Shown piece after piece: positions 42,285 to 52,022 of a stretch of DNA of 64,000 bases. Each line of letters starts with the position of its first letter. Position 1 is the stretch's first letter. Position numbers and translations under genes: made by a program. The DNA is from Actinacidiphila acididurans (GTDB lineage Bacteria > Actinomycetota > Actinomycetes > Streptomycetales > Streptomycetaceae): positions 248,001 through 312,000 of the forward strand of contig NZ_JADKYB010000002.1 in assembly GCF_016918855.1 (NCBI RefSeq), given 5' to 3'. Below the pieces are notes generated by a model that was not told where the DNA came from, made no database searches, and was given only the letters and a program-made list of their open reading frames with translations.

Positions 42285-42998
42285 GCGCGGTGAGTCCCGC
42301 GGGGGTTCGCCGGCCGTACGTACACGTCCGCGGCTGTACACGCACGTTCACGGCTGTACGCGCACGCCATGGCCGTACGGGCGGACCGCCCCGATCCGGC
42401 GGCGCCCCGGCTGCTGCGCCCGAGGTGCAGGCCCCGCGTGCGCCTGCCGCAGGGGACGGGCCGCCCCGTCGCGCGATCAGTCGGCAGCGGGGCCGGCGTG
42501 GCCGCCCCGGGCGCCACGTCCGAGGCGCCGGTCCCCACGTACACCCCCCGGCAAGGGCCCGACCGACCGCGCGGGCACGGGTCAGCCGGGCCACCCCGGC
42601 TGCCGTTCCCGAGGTCCCGGCCCCCACGCCCCCACGTACACCCGCCGCGAGGCGTCGACCAGCCGCGCGAGCACGTGGCAGCCGTGCCGGCCGAATCAGC
42701 CGGGCCACCCCGGCTGCCGCGTCCGAGGTGCGTGCCGGCTTCCATGTACGCCCGCAAGGGACCGGCCGCGCTGTCGCCCGAGCGTGCGGAGCCTGAGCAT
42801 CAGGCGCCTGAGCCGGCCGGAACCCCCTCCCCGGCGCAGGTGAACCCCCGGTGGCCCCTGCCCCAACTCCTGCCGGCGCACCGCCCATCAGTGCAAGCCG
42901 CACCGGCAATCGCTGAACGCCCCGCCGTGCGGACCCGTATCCCTGGGCGGCTCCGAAACGGTCGGCGATGGCGCCGGCCCCGTACAGGGAGAAGCACG
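42285..42998. repeat. 714 bp non-coding region with degenerate tandem repeats
   Basis: Blocks resembling GCCACCCCGGCTGCCG followed by CCGAGGT recur at about 42402, 42500, 42595 and 42705, giving a degenerate period near 100 bp. The GCCGGGCCACCCCGGCTGCCG block is nearly identical in the last two. At 42310-42370 a short motif CGGCTGTACRCGCACG occurs twice in tandem. Frames are open by base composition only; none has a plausible start or recognised protein. The promoter of the following secreted protein must lie within it. Confidence 0.6.
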
Positions 42999-44096
42999 AT
43001 GATCAGAAGACTCCTGCCCGCCGCGGCTGTCGCGGCCACTGTCACGGTGACCGCGGCACTGGCTGTGGCGGGCCCGGCCGCCGCTCATGACGCGGACCAC
43101 GGGCTGCCGGCCGCCGGCCGGACGCTGGCCGGCGTCACCCGGACCGACCTGGTCTCCGACCAGCCGGGTGCGGCGCAGCTCACCGACCCGAACCTGGTCA
43201 ACGCGTGGGGGCTGGCGCACGGCCCCAACACGCCGCTGTGGGTGTCCAACGCGGGCACCGGGACCTCGACGCTGTACACCGGTGGGGTGAACGGCAGCCC
43301 GGCCGCCGCGTCCCCGCTGGTGGTCAAGGTGCCGGGCGGCCCGGTCACCGGCCAGACCTTCAACGGCACGACCGGGTTCGACGTGCCGGGCACCACCACC
43401 CCGGCGGCCTTCCTGTTCGCGACGGTCGGCGGTGCCATCGACGCCTGGGCCGGGGCGTCCGGTCCGCAGGCGGCCGTAGCGGCGACCGTGCCCGGCGCTC
43501 AGTACACCGGCCTCACCCTGGCGAACAGCCCGTTCGGGCCGCTGCTGCTGGCCGCGGACTTCCACGACGGGCGGGTGGACGTCTTCGACTCCGCCTTCCA
43601 CAAGCTGGACGTGCCCGGCCTGTTCAGCGACCCGCGGCTGCCGCGCGGCTACGCGCCCTTCAACGTCCAGGTGCTGGGCGACAGCGTGTACGTCTCGTAC
43701 GCGCTCCAGGACGCGGCCAAGCAGTTCGACGTGCCCGGCGTGGGCCACGGCTTCGTGGACCGCTTCACCCTCTACGGCACCCCGGCCGGGCGGGTCGCCG
43801 CACGCGGCGCCCTCAACTCGCCCTGGGGACTGGCCGTCGCGCCGCAGGGCTTCGGCCGGTTCGCCGGCGACCTGCTGGTGGGCAACTTCGGCGACGGCAC
43901 CATCCACGCCTACGACCCGGCCACCGGCCGCTTCCTGGGCACCGTGGCGGACACCAGCGGCAAGGTGATCCGGATCGACAAGCTGTGGGCGCTGACCGTC
44001 GGCGACGCGGTGGCCGGCGGCCCGGACTCCATCTGGTTCAGCGCCGGCCCCGGCGACGAGACCCACGGCCTGCTCGGCCTGCTGACCGCCAAGTGA
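42999..44096 (+). CDS. secreted TIGR03118-family protein
   Basis: The 365-residue precursor has a signal peptide (MIRRLLPAAAVAATVTVTAALAVAGPAAAH, in two parts: MIRRLLPAAAVAATV and AALAVAGPAAAH). The mature part has repeated blade-like segments (VNAWGLAHGPNTPLWVSN, YTGLTLANSPFGPLLLAADF, SPWGLAVAPQGFG, DLLVGNFGDGTIHAYDP) typical of the TIGR03118 family, probably a beta-propeller. The biochemical function is not known. ATG at 42999 follows GGGAG by seven bases. Downstream is a 17 bp triplicate repeat and a strong hairpin. Confidence 0.85.
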   Translation: MIRRLLPAAAVAATVTVTAALAVAGPAAAHDADHGLPAAGRTLAGVTRTDLVSDQPGAAQLTDPNLVNAWGLAHGPNTPLWVSNAGTGTSTLYTGGVNGSPAAASPLVVKVPGGPVTGQTFNGTTGFDVPGTTTPAAFLFATVGGAIDAWAGASGPQAAVAATVPGAQYTGLTLANSPFGPLLLAADFHDGRVDVFDSAFHKLDVPGLFSDPRLPRGYAPFNVQVLGDSVYVSYALQDAAKQFDVPGVGHGFVDRFTLYGTPAGRVAARGALNSPWGLAVAPQGFGRFAGDLLVGNFGDGTIHAYDPATGRFLGTVADTSGKVIRIDKLWALTVGDAVAGGPDSIWFSAGPGDETHGLLGLLTAK

Positions 44097-44107
44097 GCGC
44101 CGATCCA

Positions 44108-44158
44108 ACGCAGTCCCTGACCCCACGCAGTCCCTGACCCGACGCGATCCCTGACCCG
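44108..44158 (+). repeat. three tandem 17 bp repeats
   Basis: ACGCAGTCCCTGACCCC, ACGCAGTCCCTGACCCG and ACGCGATCCCTGACCCG lie head to tail directly after the TIGR03118 gene, with one or two differences between copies. Confidence 0.9.
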
Positions 44159-44188
44159 GACCCCCGTCCGAGTCGTACGCGGGGCGCG

Positions 44189-44222
44189 CCGGGCCCCGGC
44201 CCCGGAATTGGCCGGGGCCCGG
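44189..44222 (+). terminator. terminator after the TIGR03118 gene
   Basis: CCGGGCCCCGGCC (44189-44201) and GGCCGGGGCCCGG (44210-44222) form a perfect 13 bp stem with an eight-base loop containing GGAATT. Confidence 0.8.
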
Positions 44223-44402
44223 CGCAGCCCCAGCGTAGAGCCTGGCGCACCCGCCACGGGGGGTACGAAACGCCGGTCCCGCGGGGTCCCGAAGTGCCCG
44301 CCGCGTCCCCGCGCCCGCCCGCGGGTACAGGCGTACGCTCGACAACAGAGGTCCTCCACGACCGCGCCGAAGGACGAGCTGCGCGAGTGAGGAGAGCGGA
44401 CG

Positions 44403-44609
44403 ATGCACGTGCACAAGGGCGATGTGCTGCGGTTCACCGGACGCACGGTGGGCACCCCTGAGCACCGGGCCGAGGTTCTCGAGGTGCTGGGCAGCGAGGG
44501 CGAGCCGCCGTACCGGGTGCGTTACGAGGACGGCCGGGAGGCCGAGGTCTTCCCCGGTTCCGACTGCGTGCTCGACACCACCGCGACCACGGCGGCGCGA
44601 GGGCGCTGA
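44403..44609 (+). CDS. DUF1918 small protein
   Basis: The 68-residue protein fits DUF1918: VHKGDVLRFTGRTVGTPEHRAEVLEVLG and PPYRVRYEDGREAEVFPGSD (each given only in part as family marks). It is predicted to be a small SH3-like barrel of unknown function. ATG at 44403 has GGAG upstream. It ends 14 bp before the GH15 gene, so they probably share a transcript. Confidence 0.85.
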   Translation: MHVHKGDVLRFTGRTVGTPEHRAEVLEVLGSEGEPPYRVRYEDGREAEVFPGSDCVLDTTATTAARGR

Positions 44610-44623
44610 CCGCGGCGCCGCGG

Positions 44624-46474
44624 ATGCTCACCGAGCCGGCCGGATCCGGGCGCGAGCCGTCCGGGTCCGACCCCTACCTTCCGATCGCCGAGCACGGGCT
44701 CATCGGCGATCTGCGCACCGCTGCGCTCGTCGGCACCAACGGCACCATCGACTGGTACTGCTGCCCGCGGTTCGACTCGCCCAGCGTCTTCGCCTCGATC
44801 CTGGACGCCGATCGCGGCGGCAGGTTCGAGCTGGCCGCGGACGTGTCCGCGCGGACCCGGCAGTTCTACTTCCCCGACACGAATGTGCTGATCACGCGGT
44901 TCTTCGCGGCCGACGGGGTGGCCGAGATCCAGGACTTCATGCCGGTCGAGGACGAGTCCACGGAGGGCGGCCGGCACCGGCTGATCCGGCGGGTGATCTG
45001 CGTACGCGGTGTGCTGCCGTTCACCGCCCGGGTGGCCCCGCGGTTCGGCTACGGCGCGGTCCGGCACACCGCCGAGCTGCACGGGAACGCCGCCGTCTTC
45101 CGGTCCGCGCTCTGCTCGATGGGGCTGACCGCGACCGTGCCGCTGGAGTGCGACGGCCAGGACGTGTACGCCCGCTTCAAGCTGACCGAGGGCGAGTCCA
45201 CGGTGTTCGCGCTGGACCGGATCGGCGACGGTCCGCAGGGCGATCTGCCGACGATGTGCCCGCAGGCCGAAGCGGAGGCGCAGTTCGAGGCCACCGTACG
45301 GTTCTGGCGCAGCTGGCTGCACCAGTCCCGCTACCACGGCCGCTGGCGCGAGATGGTGCACCGCTCCGTCCTGGCCCTGAAGCTGCTCACCTACGCCCCG
45401 ACCGGCGCCATCGTGGCGGCCCCCACCACCAGCCTGCCGGAGTTCGTCGGCGGCGAGCGCAACTGGGACTACCGGTACGTGTGGATCCGCGACGCCGCCT
45501 TCTGCGTCTACGCCATGCTGCGGCTGGGCTTCACCGGCGAGGCCGAGGCCTTCATGCGCTTCCTGTCCGAGCGCGGCCGCCCGCCCGCCGACGGCTCGCT
45601 GGGCCCGCTGCAGATCATGTACGGCATCGACGGCCGCGAGGAGCTGCCGGAGTACGAGCTGTCGCACCTGGCCGGCTACCGCGGCTCGGCGCCGGTGCGG
45701 GTCGGCAACGCCGCCACCGGGCAGCTCCAGCTGGACATCTACGGCGCCCTGATCGACTCGGTCTACCTGTACGACAAGTGGGGGCAGCCCATCACCAGCG
45801 ACCGCTGGGACGAGGTCGGCGGGATGGTGGACTGGCTGTGCGACCACTGGGACCAGCCGGACCAGGGGGTGTGGGAGTCGCGCGGCGGGCGCCGGGACTT
45901 CCTGTACTCGCGGCTGATGTGCTGGGTGGCCATCGAGCGGGCCATCCGGGTGGCCAACCAGCACGGCCTGCCCGCCTACCTGCCGAGCTGGCTGAAGAAC
46001 CGGGACGCGATCTACCGCCAGATCATGCAGCGCGGCTGGTCCGCCGACCGCGGCGCGTTCGTCCAGCAGCTCGACGGGCAGGTGCTGGACGCCTCGGTGC
46101 TGATGATGCCGATGGCCAAATTCATTTCGCCCATGGACCCCAAGTGGCTGTCCACCCTGGACGCCCTCACCGCCGACCTGGTCTCGGACTCGCTGGTATA
46201 CCGCTACGACCCCGACGCCAGCCCCGACGGCCTGCGCGGCGGTGAGGGCACGTTCTCCATCTGCTCCTTCTGGTACGTCGAGGCGCTGGCCCGGGCCGGC
46301 CGCACCGAGCAGGCCCGGCTGGCCTTCGAGAAGATGCTCACTTACGCCAACCACGTGGGGCTGTACGCCGAGGAGATCGGCCCCACCGGGGAGCAGCTCG
46401 GCAACTTCCCGCAGGCGTTCACCCACCTGTCGCTGATCAGCGCGGCCTTCAACCTGGACCGGGCGCTGGGCTGA
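44624..46474 (+). CDS. GH15 family glycosidase (glucoamylase/trehalase-like)
   Basis: The 616-residue protein has the N-terminal super-sandwich (about 15-230, LPIAEHGLIGDLRTAALVGTNGTIDWYCCPRFDSPSVF, marks quoted in part) and an (alpha/alpha)6 catalytic domain. ERNWDYRYVWIRDAAF near 283 and the C-terminal EEIGPTGEQLGNFPQAFTH near 580 contain the general acid and base glutamates. There is no signal peptide, so it acts in the cytoplasm. Actinobacterial members of this group include alpha,alpha-trehalases (as in mycobacteria) and glucoamylase-like enzymes. With the GlgE locus 40 kb away, a trehalase role is attractive but unproven. The ATG at 44624 is conserved. It ends at a GGGGCC hairpin. Confidence 0.9.
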   Translation: MLTEPAGSGREPSGSDPYLPIAEHGLIGDLRTAALVGTNGTIDWYCCPRFDSPSVFASILDADRGGRFELAADVSARTRQFYFPDTNVLITRFFAADGVAEIQDFMPVEDESTEGGRHRLIRRVICVRGVLPFTARVAPRFGYGAVRHTAELHGNAAVFRSALCSMGLTATVPLECDGQDVYARFKLTEGESTVFALDRIGDGPQGDLPTMCPQAEAEAQFEATVRFWRSWLHQSRYHGRWREMVHRSVLALKLLTYAPTGAIVAAPTTSLPEFVGGERNWDYRYVWIRDAAFCVYAMLRLGFTGEAEAFMRFLSERGRPPADGSLGPLQIMYGIDGREELPEYELSHLAGYRGSAPVRVGNAATGQLQLDIYGALIDSVYLYDKWGQPITSDRWDEVGGMVDWLCDHWDQPDQGVWESRGGRRDFLYSRLMCWVAIERAIRVANQHGLPAYLPSWLKNRDAIYRQIMQRGWSADRGAFVQQLDGQVLDASVLMMPMAKFISPMDPKWLSTLDALTADLVSDSLVYRYDPDASPDGLRGGEGTFSICSFWYVEALARAGRTEQARLAFEKMLTYANHVGLYAEEIGPTGEQLGNFPQAFTHLSLISAAFNLDRALG

Positions 46475-46501
46475 GCGCCCGCGGTGGGGGCGGGGCGGGC
46501 C

Positions 46502-46523
46502 GGGGCCAGGGGCCCCTCGTTTT
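46502..46523 (+). terminator. terminator after GH15
   Basis: GGGGCC-AGG-GGCCCC followed by TCGTTTT, 28 bp after the stop codon. Confidence 0.7.
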
Positions 46524-46833
46524 CCGTGCTTGTGCGTGTACCGCCTGTTCCGGGGCACCAGGACGGGCACCAGGACCGTGTCAATGAGCGTTAAGAATGC
46601 GTATGAACTTGTCGCCAGGTCGACCCGGCGGGCCCGTGATCCCGCACCCTGGCGCAGGCCATGAAGGAAGCGCGGCAAAGGGGCATGCGCGGCGGTCCGT
46701 GGGACGCGGAACCGGTCGCGGGTCACCGGCGGGTGCGCGGTTCGCGGTGAATCGCACGAATAAGCTGATTTCCGCGTCGCACAGCACCGCCGGCATGGCC
46801 GGATGCCCCCCACAGACCAGGAGCAGATGACGG
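46524..46833. promoter_or_regulatory. leader region of the APC permease
   Basis: No gene is convincing in this 310 bp stretch. It contains an AT-richer promoter-like segment (TGTCAATGAGCG through GCGTATGAACTTG, about 46579-46611), then CGCCAGG and CCTGGCG arms that could pair (about 46612-46654). I looked for a c-di-AMP riboswitch because such permeases can be under one; the required conserved blocks are not visible. Confidence 0.45.
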
Positions 46834-48804
46834 ATGGCCGCCACTTCGGAGACGAGCGCCCCTGTCGAGGAGGGTGCGCCGGGCCGGCTGCAGACGTGGT
46901 TGCTGGCGGGACTGTCGGACATGGCCGGGCACCAGCCCGGACCGCACGCGGCTCCGGAGCCGGCCCACAAGGGCCAGCGCTGGTGGCGCGTGATGTGCCT
47001 GACCGGCGTGGACTACTTCTCCACCCTGGGCTACCAGCCGGGCATCGCGGCACTGGCCGCCGGTCTGCTGTCCCCCATCGCCACGGTCGTGCTGGTGATC
47101 GTCACCCTGGCCGGCGCCCTGCCGGTGTACCGCAGGGTGGCCTCGGAGAGCCCGCACGGCGAGGGCTCGATCGCGATGCTGGAGCGGCTGCTGTCGTTCT
47201 GGCAGGGCAAGCTGTTCGTGCTGGCGCTGCTGGGCTTCGCCGCCACCGACTTCCTGATCACCATCACCCTGTCGGCCGCCGACGCCTCCACCCACCTGGT
47301 GGAGAACCCGCACTTCGCCAACGCCCTGGCCGGGCACCAGATGGTGATCACGCTGGCGCTGGTCGCCCTGCTCGGCGCGGTGTTCCTCAAGGGCTTCCTG
47401 GAGGCCATTGGGGTCGCGGTGGTGCTGGTCGGGCTCTACCTGGCGCTGAACGTCGTCGTGGTCGGCGTCGGCCTCTACCACGTGCTGAGCGCCCCGCACC
47501 TGGTCACCGACTGGACCAGCGGGCTGACCGCGGAACGCGGGAACGTCTTCATGATGGTCGGCGTGTCCCTGGTGATCTTCCCCAAGCTGGCGCTGGGCCT
47601 GTCCGGCTTCGAGACCGGTGTCGCGGTCATGCCGCACGTGAAGGGCGACGAGGGCGACACCGAGGACAAGCCGACCGGCCGGATCCGGGACACCAAGAAG
47701 CTGCTGACCACCGCCGCGCTGATCATGAGCGTGTTCCTGATCACCACCAGCTTCATCACCACGGTGCTCATCCCCAAGCAGGACTTCCAGACCGGCGGCC
47801 CGGCCAACGGGCGCGCGCTGGCGTACCTGGCCCACCAGTACCTGGGCTCCGGCTTCGGCACGGCGTACGACTTCTCGACCATCGCCATCCTGTGGTTCGC
47901 CGGCGCCTCCGCCATGGCCGGCCTGCTCAACCTCATGCCGCGCTACCTGCCGCGGTACGGGATGGCGCCGCACTGGGCGCGGGCGGTCCGGCCGATGGTG
48001 CTGGTGTTCACCCTGGTGGCATTCCTGGTCACCTGGATCTTCGACGCGAACGTCGACAAGCAGGGCGGCGCGTACGCCACCGGTGTGCTGGTGCTGATGA
48101 GCTCGGCCGCGGTCGCGGTGACCATCTCCGCGCACCGCTCCCATCAGCGCAAGTGGACGGCCGGCTTCGGGACCATCGCGGTGGTGTTCCTCTACACCAC
48201 GGTGGTCAACATCGCCGAGCGGCCGGACGGTGTGAAGATCGGTGCCTGCTTCATCGCCGGGATCGTGCTGATCTCGCTGCTCAGCCGGCTGGCCCGGTCC
48301 TTCGAGCTGCGGGTGACCAGCGTGGAGATGGACGACCTGGCCACGCGGTTCGTCCGGGACATCGCCAGCCGCCGGATCCGCTTCATCGCCAACGAGCCGG
48401 ACCGGCGGGACCTGGCCGAGTACCGGGACAAGGTCAAGCAGATCCGGTACGACAACGACCTCGGGCCCGAGGACGACGTGGTCTTCGTCGAGGTGACCGT
48501 GCGCGACCCCTCGGAGTTCGAGTCCGCGGTGACCGTGCGCGGCGAGGTGATGCACGAGCGCTACCGGGTGCTCACGCTGGACGGCACCTCGGTGCCGAAC
48601 TCCCTGGCCGCGCTGCTGCTGCACGTACGGGACACCACCGGCTGCAAGCCGCACATCTACTTCGAGTGGACCGAGGGCAGCCCGTTCGCCAACTTCCTGC
48701 GGTTCTTCCTGTTCGGCCACGGCGAGGTCGCGCCGGTCACCCGCGAGGTGCTGCGCGAGGCCGAGCCGGACCCGAAGCGGCGGCCCCGGGTGCACGTGGG
48801 CTGA
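46834..48804 (+). CDS. APC-family amino-acid permease with C-terminal cytoplasmic domain
   Basis: The 656-residue membrane protein has about 12 hydrophobic helices between residues 50 and 495. It starts with the conserved block [19 protein letters not shown], typical of an APC branch that resembles KUP potassium transporters at the N terminus. A soluble domain of about 150 residues follows ([22 protein letters not shown] in part). Substrate could be an amino acid or, less likely, potassium. ATG at 46834 follows AGGAG by ten bases. It is monocistronic, with an SDR gene 143 bp downstream. Confidence 0.8.
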   Translation: MAATSETSAPVEEGAPGRLQTWLLAGLSDMAGHQPGPHAAPEPAHKGQRWWRVMCLTGVDYFSTLGYQPGIAALAAGLLSPIATVVLVIVTLAGALPVYRRVASESPHGEGSIAMLERLLSFWQGKLFVLALLGFAATDFLITITLSAADASTHLVENPHFANALAGHQMVITLALVALLGAVFLKGFLEAIGVAVVLVGLYLALNVVVVGVGLYHVLSAPHLVTDWTSGLTAERGNVFMMVGVSLVIFPKLALGLSGFETGVAVMPHVKGDEGDTEDKPTGRIRDTKKLLTTAALIMSVFLITTSFITTVLIPKQDFQTGGPANGRALAYLAHQYLGSGFGTAYDFSTIAILWFAGASAMAGLLNLMPRYLPRYGMAPHWARAVRPMVLVFTLVAFLVTWIFDANVDKQGGAYATGVLVLMSSAAVAVTISAHRSHQRKWTAGFGTIAVVFLYTTVVNIAERPDGVKIGACFIAGIVLISLLSRLARSFELRVTSVEMDDLATRFVRDIASRRIRFIANEPDRRDLAEYRDKVKQIRYDNDLGPEDDVVFVEVTVRDPSEFESAVTVRGEVMHERYRVLTLDGTSVPNSLAALLLHVRDTTGCKPHIYFEWTEGSPFANFLRFFLFGHGEVAPVTREVLREAEPDPKRRPRVHVG

Positions 48805-48947
48805 CGCCCCCCCGGCACCCGCCCGCGGGCACATTCACCCGTACGCACCCGCGCTGCGCGGCCGCGCCCGCCCGCGGCCGCGCGAGGATCGGTGACACCG
48901 GACTCCACACCCCTCGTCCGACCCGGCCCCTATGCGGAGGACCCGCC

Positions 48948-49742
48948 GTGCTGATCGACCTCTCCGGCCGGACCGCGCTGGTCACCGGCTCCTCGCAGGG
49001 CATCGGGTACGCCATCGCGGCCGGCCTGGCCCGGGCCGGCGCGCAGGTGGCGGTCAACGGCCGCCGCGCCGACGCCGTCGCCGCCGCGGTGACCCGGCTG
49101 CGGGCGGACACCGGCAGCGACCTGCTGGTGGCCGCGCCCGGCGACGTGGCGACCGACGAGGGCACCCGGGCGGTGGTCGACGCCGTCCCGGAGGCGGACG
49201 TGCTGGTCAACAACCTGGGCATCTTCGCCGCCGAGCCGGCCCTGGAGATCAGCGACGACCAGTGGCGGCGCTACTTCGAGGTCAACGTGCTGGCCGCGGT
49301 GCGGCTGATCCGCAGCTACCTGCCGGGCATGAAGGAGCGCGGCTGGGGCCGGGTGCTGGCGATCGCCAGCGACTCGGCGGTGGTGATCCCCGCCGAGATG
49401 ATCCACTACGGCATGACCAAGACCGCGCTGCTCGCCGTGACCCGCGGCTTCGCCAAGGACGCCGCGGGCACCGGCGTCACCGTCAACTCGGTGATCGCCG
49501 GGCCCACCCACACCGGTGGCGTCGAGGAGTTCGTGCGTCAGCTCGTCGGCCCCGACCTGCCCTGGGACCGGGCCCAGCACGCCTTCATGACCACCTACCG
49601 CCCGCAGTCCCTGCTCCAGCGGCTGATCGAGCCCGAGGAGATCGCCAACATGGTGGTCTATCTCAGCTCCCCGCTCGCCTCGGCCACCACCGGCGGCGCC
49701 CTGCGCGTGGACGGCGGCTACGTGGACGCGATCCTGCCCTGA
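48948..49742 (+). CDS. SDR-family NAD(P)-dependent oxidoreductase
   Basis: The 264-residue Rossmann enzyme has the cofactor motif TGSSQGIGYAIA (residues 14-25), the NNLGIF structural motif and the active-site Tyr-Lys pair in HYGMTKTALL with an upstream Ser (IASDSAVV). The C-terminal YLSSPLASATTGGALRVDGGYV is typical of FabG-like reductases. The substrate is unknown. GTG at 48948 follows GGAGG by seven bases. The next gene converges on it. Confidence 0.92.
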   Translation: MLIDLSGRTALVTGSSQGIGYAIAAGLARAGAQVAVNGRRADAVAAAVTRLRADTGSDLLVAAPGDVATDEGTRAVVDAVPEADVLVNNLGIFAAEPALEISDDQWRRYFEVNVLAAVRLIRSYLPGMKERGWGRVLAIASDSAVVIPAEMIHYGMTKTALLAVTRGFAKDAAGTGVTVNSVIAGPTHTGGVEEFVRQLVGPDLPWDRAQHAFMTTYRPQSLLQRLIEPEEIANMVVYLSSPLASATTGGALRVDGGYVDAILP

Positions 49743-49770
49743 GCCCGCGCCGTACGGCCGTACGTACGGC

Positions 49771-51963
49771 TCAGGAACTCGTGAGCACCACGAGCTGCCC
49801 GGTCGCGCGGGTCATCGCGACATAGCGGTCGACCGCTCCCGCCACGCCCTCGCCGAACTCCTGCGGGTCGACCAGGACGACCAGGTCGAACTCGAGCCCC
49901 TTCGCCAGCTCCGGGGTCAGCGACCGGACGCGGGACGTCGCCGGGAAGGAGGGGGCGCCGATGACGCAGGCGATCCCGTCGGCACGATCGGCGAGCCAGG
50001 CGTCGAGGGTCGGGTCCAGGTCCGCGACGGAGCCGTGCACGACGGGGACGCCGCCGCTGCGTACCGAGGTCGGCACATTGGCGTCCGGGAGCACGGCCCG
50101 GATGACCGGTTCGGCCTCGGCCATGACCTCCCGGGGCGTGCGGTAGTTGATGCTCAGCGACGCCACCTCGATCCGGTCCAGCCCGATCCGCCGCAGCCGT
50201 TCCGGCCAGGACTCGGTGAACCCGTGCCGGGCCTGGGCGCGGTCGCCGACCACCGTGAAGCTCCGGGACGGGCAGCGCAGCAGCAGCATCTGCCACTGCG
50301 CGTCGGTCAGCTCCTGCGCCTCGTCCACCACGATGTGCGCGAACGGGCCGGCCAGGGGTTCGGGGTCCGTGCCGGGCAGCGCGGTCTCGTCGACCAGGCT
50401 GTCCCGCAGGTCCCGGCCGAGCAGCATCGTGACCGCGCCTTCGCCGTCGTCGTCGGCCCGCAGCAGGTCGTCGACGACGTCGGCCATGCGCTCGCGCTGC
50501 GCGGCCAGCGCGGCCTCGCGCCGCCGCCCGCGCACCTCCGCGTCCGGGTCGCCGAGCCGCTGCCGCGCCGCGTCCAGCAGCGGCAGGTCGGACACCGTCC
50601 AGGCCCGGTCGGCGTCCGGCCGCCGCAGCCTGGCGACCTCGTCCGGACCGAGCCAGGGCGCGCACATCCGCAGGTAGGCGGGCACCGACCACAGGTCCGC
50701 GACCAGGTCGGCCGGATCGATCAGCGGCCACGCGCGGTTCAGGGTCCCGATCAGCTCCTTGTCGCGCAACACCGACCTGCGGAACACCTCCAGTGGGACG
50801 TCCTCGTCGCCGAAGTCGTCGAAGTCGTCGAAGTCGTCGGGGCCGCGGAGGTCGCGGAGGTCGCCGAGCTTGTCCCGCAGGATCGTGACCAGTTCCTCCC
50901 GGATCAGGTCGCGCGCCTCGTTGTGCGGGGTGCCCGGGCCCGCCGCCTCGAACGCCTCGGCCCAGTCGTCCGGGCTCAGCGGGATGTCGGCCCAGTCGGT
51001 CGAGACCGTCATCCCCTCGGCGGGCGGCTCCTCGTAGCACCGGACCGCCGCCTCGATCGCCTTCACCATGCCCACCGAGCCCTTCAGCCGGGCCACCTCC
51101 GGGTCGGCCTCGGTGCCCGCCGCGGCCCCCTCGGCGACCAGGTCCCGCAGGGTGCAGGTCCGTACCCCCTCCTCGCCGAGGCCGGGGAGCACATCGGAGA
51201 CGTAGGCCAGATACGGCTGGTGCGGGCCGACGAACAGCACGCCGCCGCGCCGCCGTTCCAGACGCGGGTCGGAATAGAGGAGGTACGCGGAGCGGTGCAG
51301 GGCGACGACCGTCTTGCCGGTACCCGGGCCGCCGTCCACCACGAGGGCGCCGCGGGAGGAGGCCCGGATGATCGCGTCCTGGTCGGCCTGGATGGTGGCC
51401 AGCACGTCCCGCATCCGCGCGGACCGGCTGCCGCCCAGGCTCGCGACGAACGCGGACTGGTCGTCGAGGGCGGCGTGTCCCTCGAGCCCGTCGGCGGTGA
51501 ACACCTCGTCCCAGTAGTCGCTGATCCGCCCGCCGGTCCAGCGGTACCTGCGGCGGCGCACCAGACCCATCGGGTTGCCGTGCGTCGCCGCGAAGAACGG
51601 TTCGGCCGCGGGGGAGCGCCAGTCGATCAGCAGCCGCCGCCCCGCGCTGTCGGTGAGGCCGAGCCGCCCGATGTACACGGGCTCGGGGTCGTCCGCGCGG
51701 ACGATGTGCCCGAGGCACAGGTCCAGCCCGAACCGGCGCAGGGCGCGCAGCCGGCCGGTCAGCCGGTGGATCTCGGTGTCCCGGTCCATCGCCGCCCGGC
51801 CGACGCCGCCGGGCGCCTTCCGGGCGGCGTCGAGGCGGCCGGACACATCGGCGATCGCTTCTTCGAGGCTCTGCTCGACGGCCGCGAAATGCCGCTCGTC
51901 ACCGGCGATCAGCGCCGGGTCGGCCTTGGACGAAAGGTGGGCAGGAAGGGCGAACGCACGCAC
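49771..51963 (-). CDS. helR: HelD-family RNA polymerase-associated ATPase (HelR-like)
   Basis: The 730-residue protein belongs to the UvrD-like HelD branch: Walker A GGPGTGKTVVALH (211-223), Walker B HIVVDEAQELTDAQW, NYRTPREV and VVLVDPQEFGEGVAGAVDRYVAMTRA motifs. N-terminal region (1-90) forms the HelD coiled coil that enters the RNAP secondary channel. HelR of Streptomyces venezuelae displaces rifamycin from RNA polymerase. The presence of a rifamycin-associated element 59 bp upstream strongly supports the HelR subtype. A short acidic FDDFDDF repeat lies near residue 385-395. GTG at 51963 is preceded by GAGAG at nine bases. It converges on the SDR gene. Confidence 0.9.
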   Translation of the reverse strand: MRAFALPAHLSSKADPALIAGDERHFAAVEQSLEEAIADVSGRLDAARKAPGGVGRAAMDRDTEIHRLTGRLRALRRFGLDLCLGHIVRADDPEPVYIGRLGLTDSAGRRLLIDWRSPAAEPFFAATHGNPMGLVRRRRYRWTGGRISDYWDEVFTADGLEGHAALDDQSAFVASLGGSRSARMRDVLATIQADQDAIIRASSRGALVVDGGPGTGKTVVALHRSAYLLYSDPRLERRRGGVLFVGPHQPYLAYVSDVLPGLGEEGVRTCTLRDLVAEGAAAGTEADPEVARLKGSVGMVKAIEAAVRCYEEPPAEGMTVSTDWADIPLSPDDWAEAFEAAGPGTPHNEARDLIREELVTILRDKLGDLRDLRGPDDFDDFDDFGDEDVPLEVFRRSVLRDKELIGTLNRAWPLIDPADLVADLWSVPAYLRMCAPWLGPDEVARLRRPDADRAWTVSDLPLLDAARQRLGDPDAEVRGRRREAALAAQRERMADVVDDLLRADDDGEGAVTMLLGRDLRDSLVDETALPGTDPEPLAGPFAHIVVDEAQELTDAQWQMLLLRCPSRSFTVVGDRAQARHGFTESWPERLRRIGLDRIEVASLSINYRTPREVMAEAEPVIRAVLPDANVPTSVRSGGVPVVHGSVADLDPTLDAWLADRADGIACVIGAPSFPATSRVRSLTPELAKGLEFDLVVLVDPQEFGEGVAGAVDRYVAMTRATGQLVVLTSS

Positions 51964-52022
51964 GTCGTGAATCTCTCATTTCCGCGGTTTTTGGCGTCGG
52001 CCTGCGATTGTGCGGCATCAAC

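Noticed and set aside
46524..46833. c-di-AMP (ydaO-type) riboswitch before the APC permease
   Set aside because: The conserved blocks of that riboswitch are not present.
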